Shown piece by piece: positions 4,806-5,759 of a stretch of DNA of 5,759 nt. Origin of the DNA: JAUPTX01 sp964652835 (GTDB lineage Bacteria; Patescibacteriota; Minisyncoccia; Phycocordibacterales; CSBR16-119); contig CAZZCB010000024.1 of assembly GCA_964652835.1 (NCBI GenBank), positions 1-5,759 of the forward strand, read 5' to 3'. The stretch's first letter is position 1; every line of letters starts with the position of its first letter. Under the pieces are notes generated by a model that was given only the letters and a program-made list of their open reading frames with translations, ran no database searches and was not told the origin of the DNA. The translations under genes were made by a program, and so were the position numbers.

Positions 4806-5613
4806 AGTTAACTTAATAAAATATTCCGAATCTTTTGAGACTAAGAAACGGTTAGCGACTTTTACTATGCAAATACCTAAATTTATTTGGGGCCACATAA
4901 TAAGTCACAGGGCCTTGTCTAGAAACTCAGCTTCAAGTAGGGCAATACCAGCTAAAAGAATAAGAGATAAGGTGATCCACAATCCTTTCATACCAGTTTA
5001 TTTTGGAGAAAACCAGCCAGGAATGAAATCTGGTTCACCAATCTATGGAGTGCGTTTATTTTTAGCAAATAAGTTATGGCGATGGTCAAGATGGGTTCCA
5101 GTTCTTTTTCATTATTTAAGTGAAAAAGTAGGAGTGCACAAAGAAGTCATAAACAGGTTAATCGAACCATGGCTCATGGTTGATGTTATTGTTACCGCTA
5201 CAGAATGGAATAATTTTCTATCACTTAGAATGAATGACGATGCTCAGCCAGAAATTAGAGAGGTCGCAAATCAAATCAATACTCTGCTAAAAAACCAAAA
5301 CCCTGATGTTCTAAATACAGGTGAATGGCATCTACCTTTTATTATGGACAACGAAGCTAATCTTGATATTGAGGTAAAGAAAAAGATAAGTGCTGCTCGG
5401 TGTGCCAGAGTCAGTTATTCTCTTTTTAATGGAAAAGTTTCAGATTTAGAAAGTGACATAAGGTTGTGCGAAAAACTATCTTCTTCTGGTCACTGGAGTC
5501 CTTTTGAGCATGTTGCTACTCCTACTAAAAAACTAGATAGATTCGGTAATTTTATTGCATGGATGCAATTTCGAAAAGAATTCGAGACAGAAAACGGAGG
5601 GGACTATAAATAA
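4792..5613 (+). CDS. thyX: Flavin-dependent thymidylate synthase (ThyX), phage-like subfamily
   Basis: ThyX makes dTMP from dUMP using methylene-tetrahydrofolate, FAD and NADPH. The 273-aa product shows the variant ThyX motif SHRALSRNSASSRAIP (38-53). It fits HRx7S, with S48 as the motif serine, but the first Arg of the classical RHRx7S is Ser. Other family marks are NRLIEPW (121-127), TATEWNNFLSLR (135-146), DAQPEI (150-155), GEWHLPF (177-183), SAARCARVSY (200-209), SGHWSPFEH (232-240) and GNFIAWMQFRKEF (252-264). This pattern resembles the ThyX-like proteins of many phages and some bacteria more than the T. maritima type. The ATG at 4792 lies inside the end of the upstream gene, which suggests coupled translation; the family N-terminus starts here, and no Shine-Dalgarno precedes it. 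Unlike rplV, rpsC and rplP it uses AGG and CGG arginine codons, consistent with lower expression or later acquisition. Confidence 0.9.
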   Translation: MNQIKVNLIKYSESFETKKRLATFTMQIPKFIWGHIISHRALSRNSASSRAIPAKRIRDKVIHNPFIPVYFGENQPGMKSGSPIYGVRLFLANKLWRWSRWVPVLFHYLSEKVGVHKEVINRLIEPWLMVDVIVTATEWNNFLSLRMNDDAQPEIREVANQINTLLKNQNPDVLNTGEWHLPFIMDNEANLDIEVKKKISAARCARVSYSLFNGKVSDLESDIRLCEKLSSSGHWSPFEHVATPTKKLDRFGNFIAWMQFRKEFETENGGDYK

Positions 5614-5651
5614 CAGAAAGCCACCGAAAGGTGGTTTTCTGTTGACTTTTT
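5612..5651 (+). terminator. Intrinsic terminator after thyX, GAAA tetraloop
   Basis: A 14-bp stem pairs 5612-5625 (aacagaaagccacc) with 5630-5643 (ggtggttttctgtt) around the loop gaaa, with a single G-T wobble (5620/5635). The core ccacc-gaaa-ggtgg is followed by TTTT and a later TTTTT run at 5647-5651. The 5' arm starts inside the thyX stop codon (TAA 5611-5613). A-rich flanks on one side and T-rich flanks on the other would let it work in both directions, fitting a convergent gene downstream. Confidence 0.88.
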
Positions 5652-5669
5652 ACCCAATTTTGGTAATAT
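5642..5669 (+). promoter_or_regulatory. Promoter-like TTGACT / TGG-TAATAT pair, plus strand
   Basis: TTGACT (5642-5647) matches the -35 consensus at 5 of 6 bases. TAATAT (5664-5669) lies 16 nt downstream, preceded by TGG, which would serve as an extended -10. It could start a transcript running out of the window. It overlaps the base of the thyX hairpin and the end of the candidate minus-strand gene, so it may be coincidental in AT-rich DNA. Confidence 0.3.
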
Positions 5670-5759
5670 ACCAAGTATCGGTCAAAAGCCGGTAGATCCT
5701 GTTCAATCCGTGTTTCTCCTTATGTTTTTCAAGAAAATATAAGCAAAAACACGTGATAT
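5650..5759 (-). CDS. C-terminal end of an unidentified convergent gene (partial)
   Basis: On the minus strand one frame stays open from the window edge to a TAA at 5652-5650, giving 35 residues. They are protein-like in composition (for example YFLEKHKEKHGLNRIYRLL and a final TWYITKIG), with no low complexity. The stop falls 6 nt before the thyX hairpin, as expected for two converging genes sharing a terminator. I do not recognise the family. A 35-codon open frame can occur by chance, so this is a moderate call. The plus-strand frames here show no start codon with a meaningful reading frame. Confidence 0.5.
   Translation of the reverse strand, partial: ITCFCLYFLEKHKEKHGLNRIYRLLTDTWYITKIG

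Noticed and set aside
1..5613. Alternative genetic code with UGA read as Gly, as in some CPR lineages
   Set aside because: All genes read through in the standard bacterial code with conserved sequence and no in-frame TGA; the absence of TGA stops alone is weak evidence.

Overview
The window is AT-rich and densely coded, and it looks like a chromosomal segment of a Candidate Phyla Radiation (Patescibacteria, probably Parcubacteria-type) bacterium. That assignment is an inference. It rests on the S3 N-terminus (VHPYAHR...DWKSRWF), an extra segment near the N-terminus of L16, a short L24, Lys/Ala-rich tails on several ribosomal proteins, very tight gene spacing and gene starts that lack a Shine-Dalgarno sequence. 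All eleven plus-strand genes end in TAA, and no in-frame TGA suggests recoding.

Region 1 (1-3605) is the middle of the S10/spc ribosomal-protein cluster in canonical order: rpsS (5' end outside the window), rplV, rpsC, rplP, rpmC, rpsQ, rplN, rplX, rplE. Gaps are 1-20 nt, except for a 38-nt, almost G-free leader with a heptamer repeat before rplE. Several genes end in tandem in-frame stops. The cluster then stops: a strong GCGA-loop hairpin with a T-run (3608-3631) follows rplE. The genes normally next (rpsN, rpsH, rplF and so on) are absent from the window.

Region 2 (3632-5613) holds a two-gene unit. The first gene encodes a 375-aa protein with the layout of S-adenosylhomocysteine hydrolase, including a clear GxGxxG Rossmann site, but several SAHH catalytic positions appear substituted. 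The second encodes a flavin-dependent thymidylate synthase (ThyX) of the phage-like 'HRALSRN..SSRAIP' type. The two reading frames overlap by 14 nt, which points to translational coupling and a shared role. This pairing is the most unusual part of the window. A related function in one-carbon or nucleotide metabolism is plausible but unproven.

Region 3 (5614-5759) starts with a 14-bp GAAA-loop hairpin terminator overlapping the thyX stop codon. After it, the best reading is the C-terminal end of a convergent minus-strand gene. A promoter-like TTGACT/TAATAT pair on the plus strand is the competing reading.
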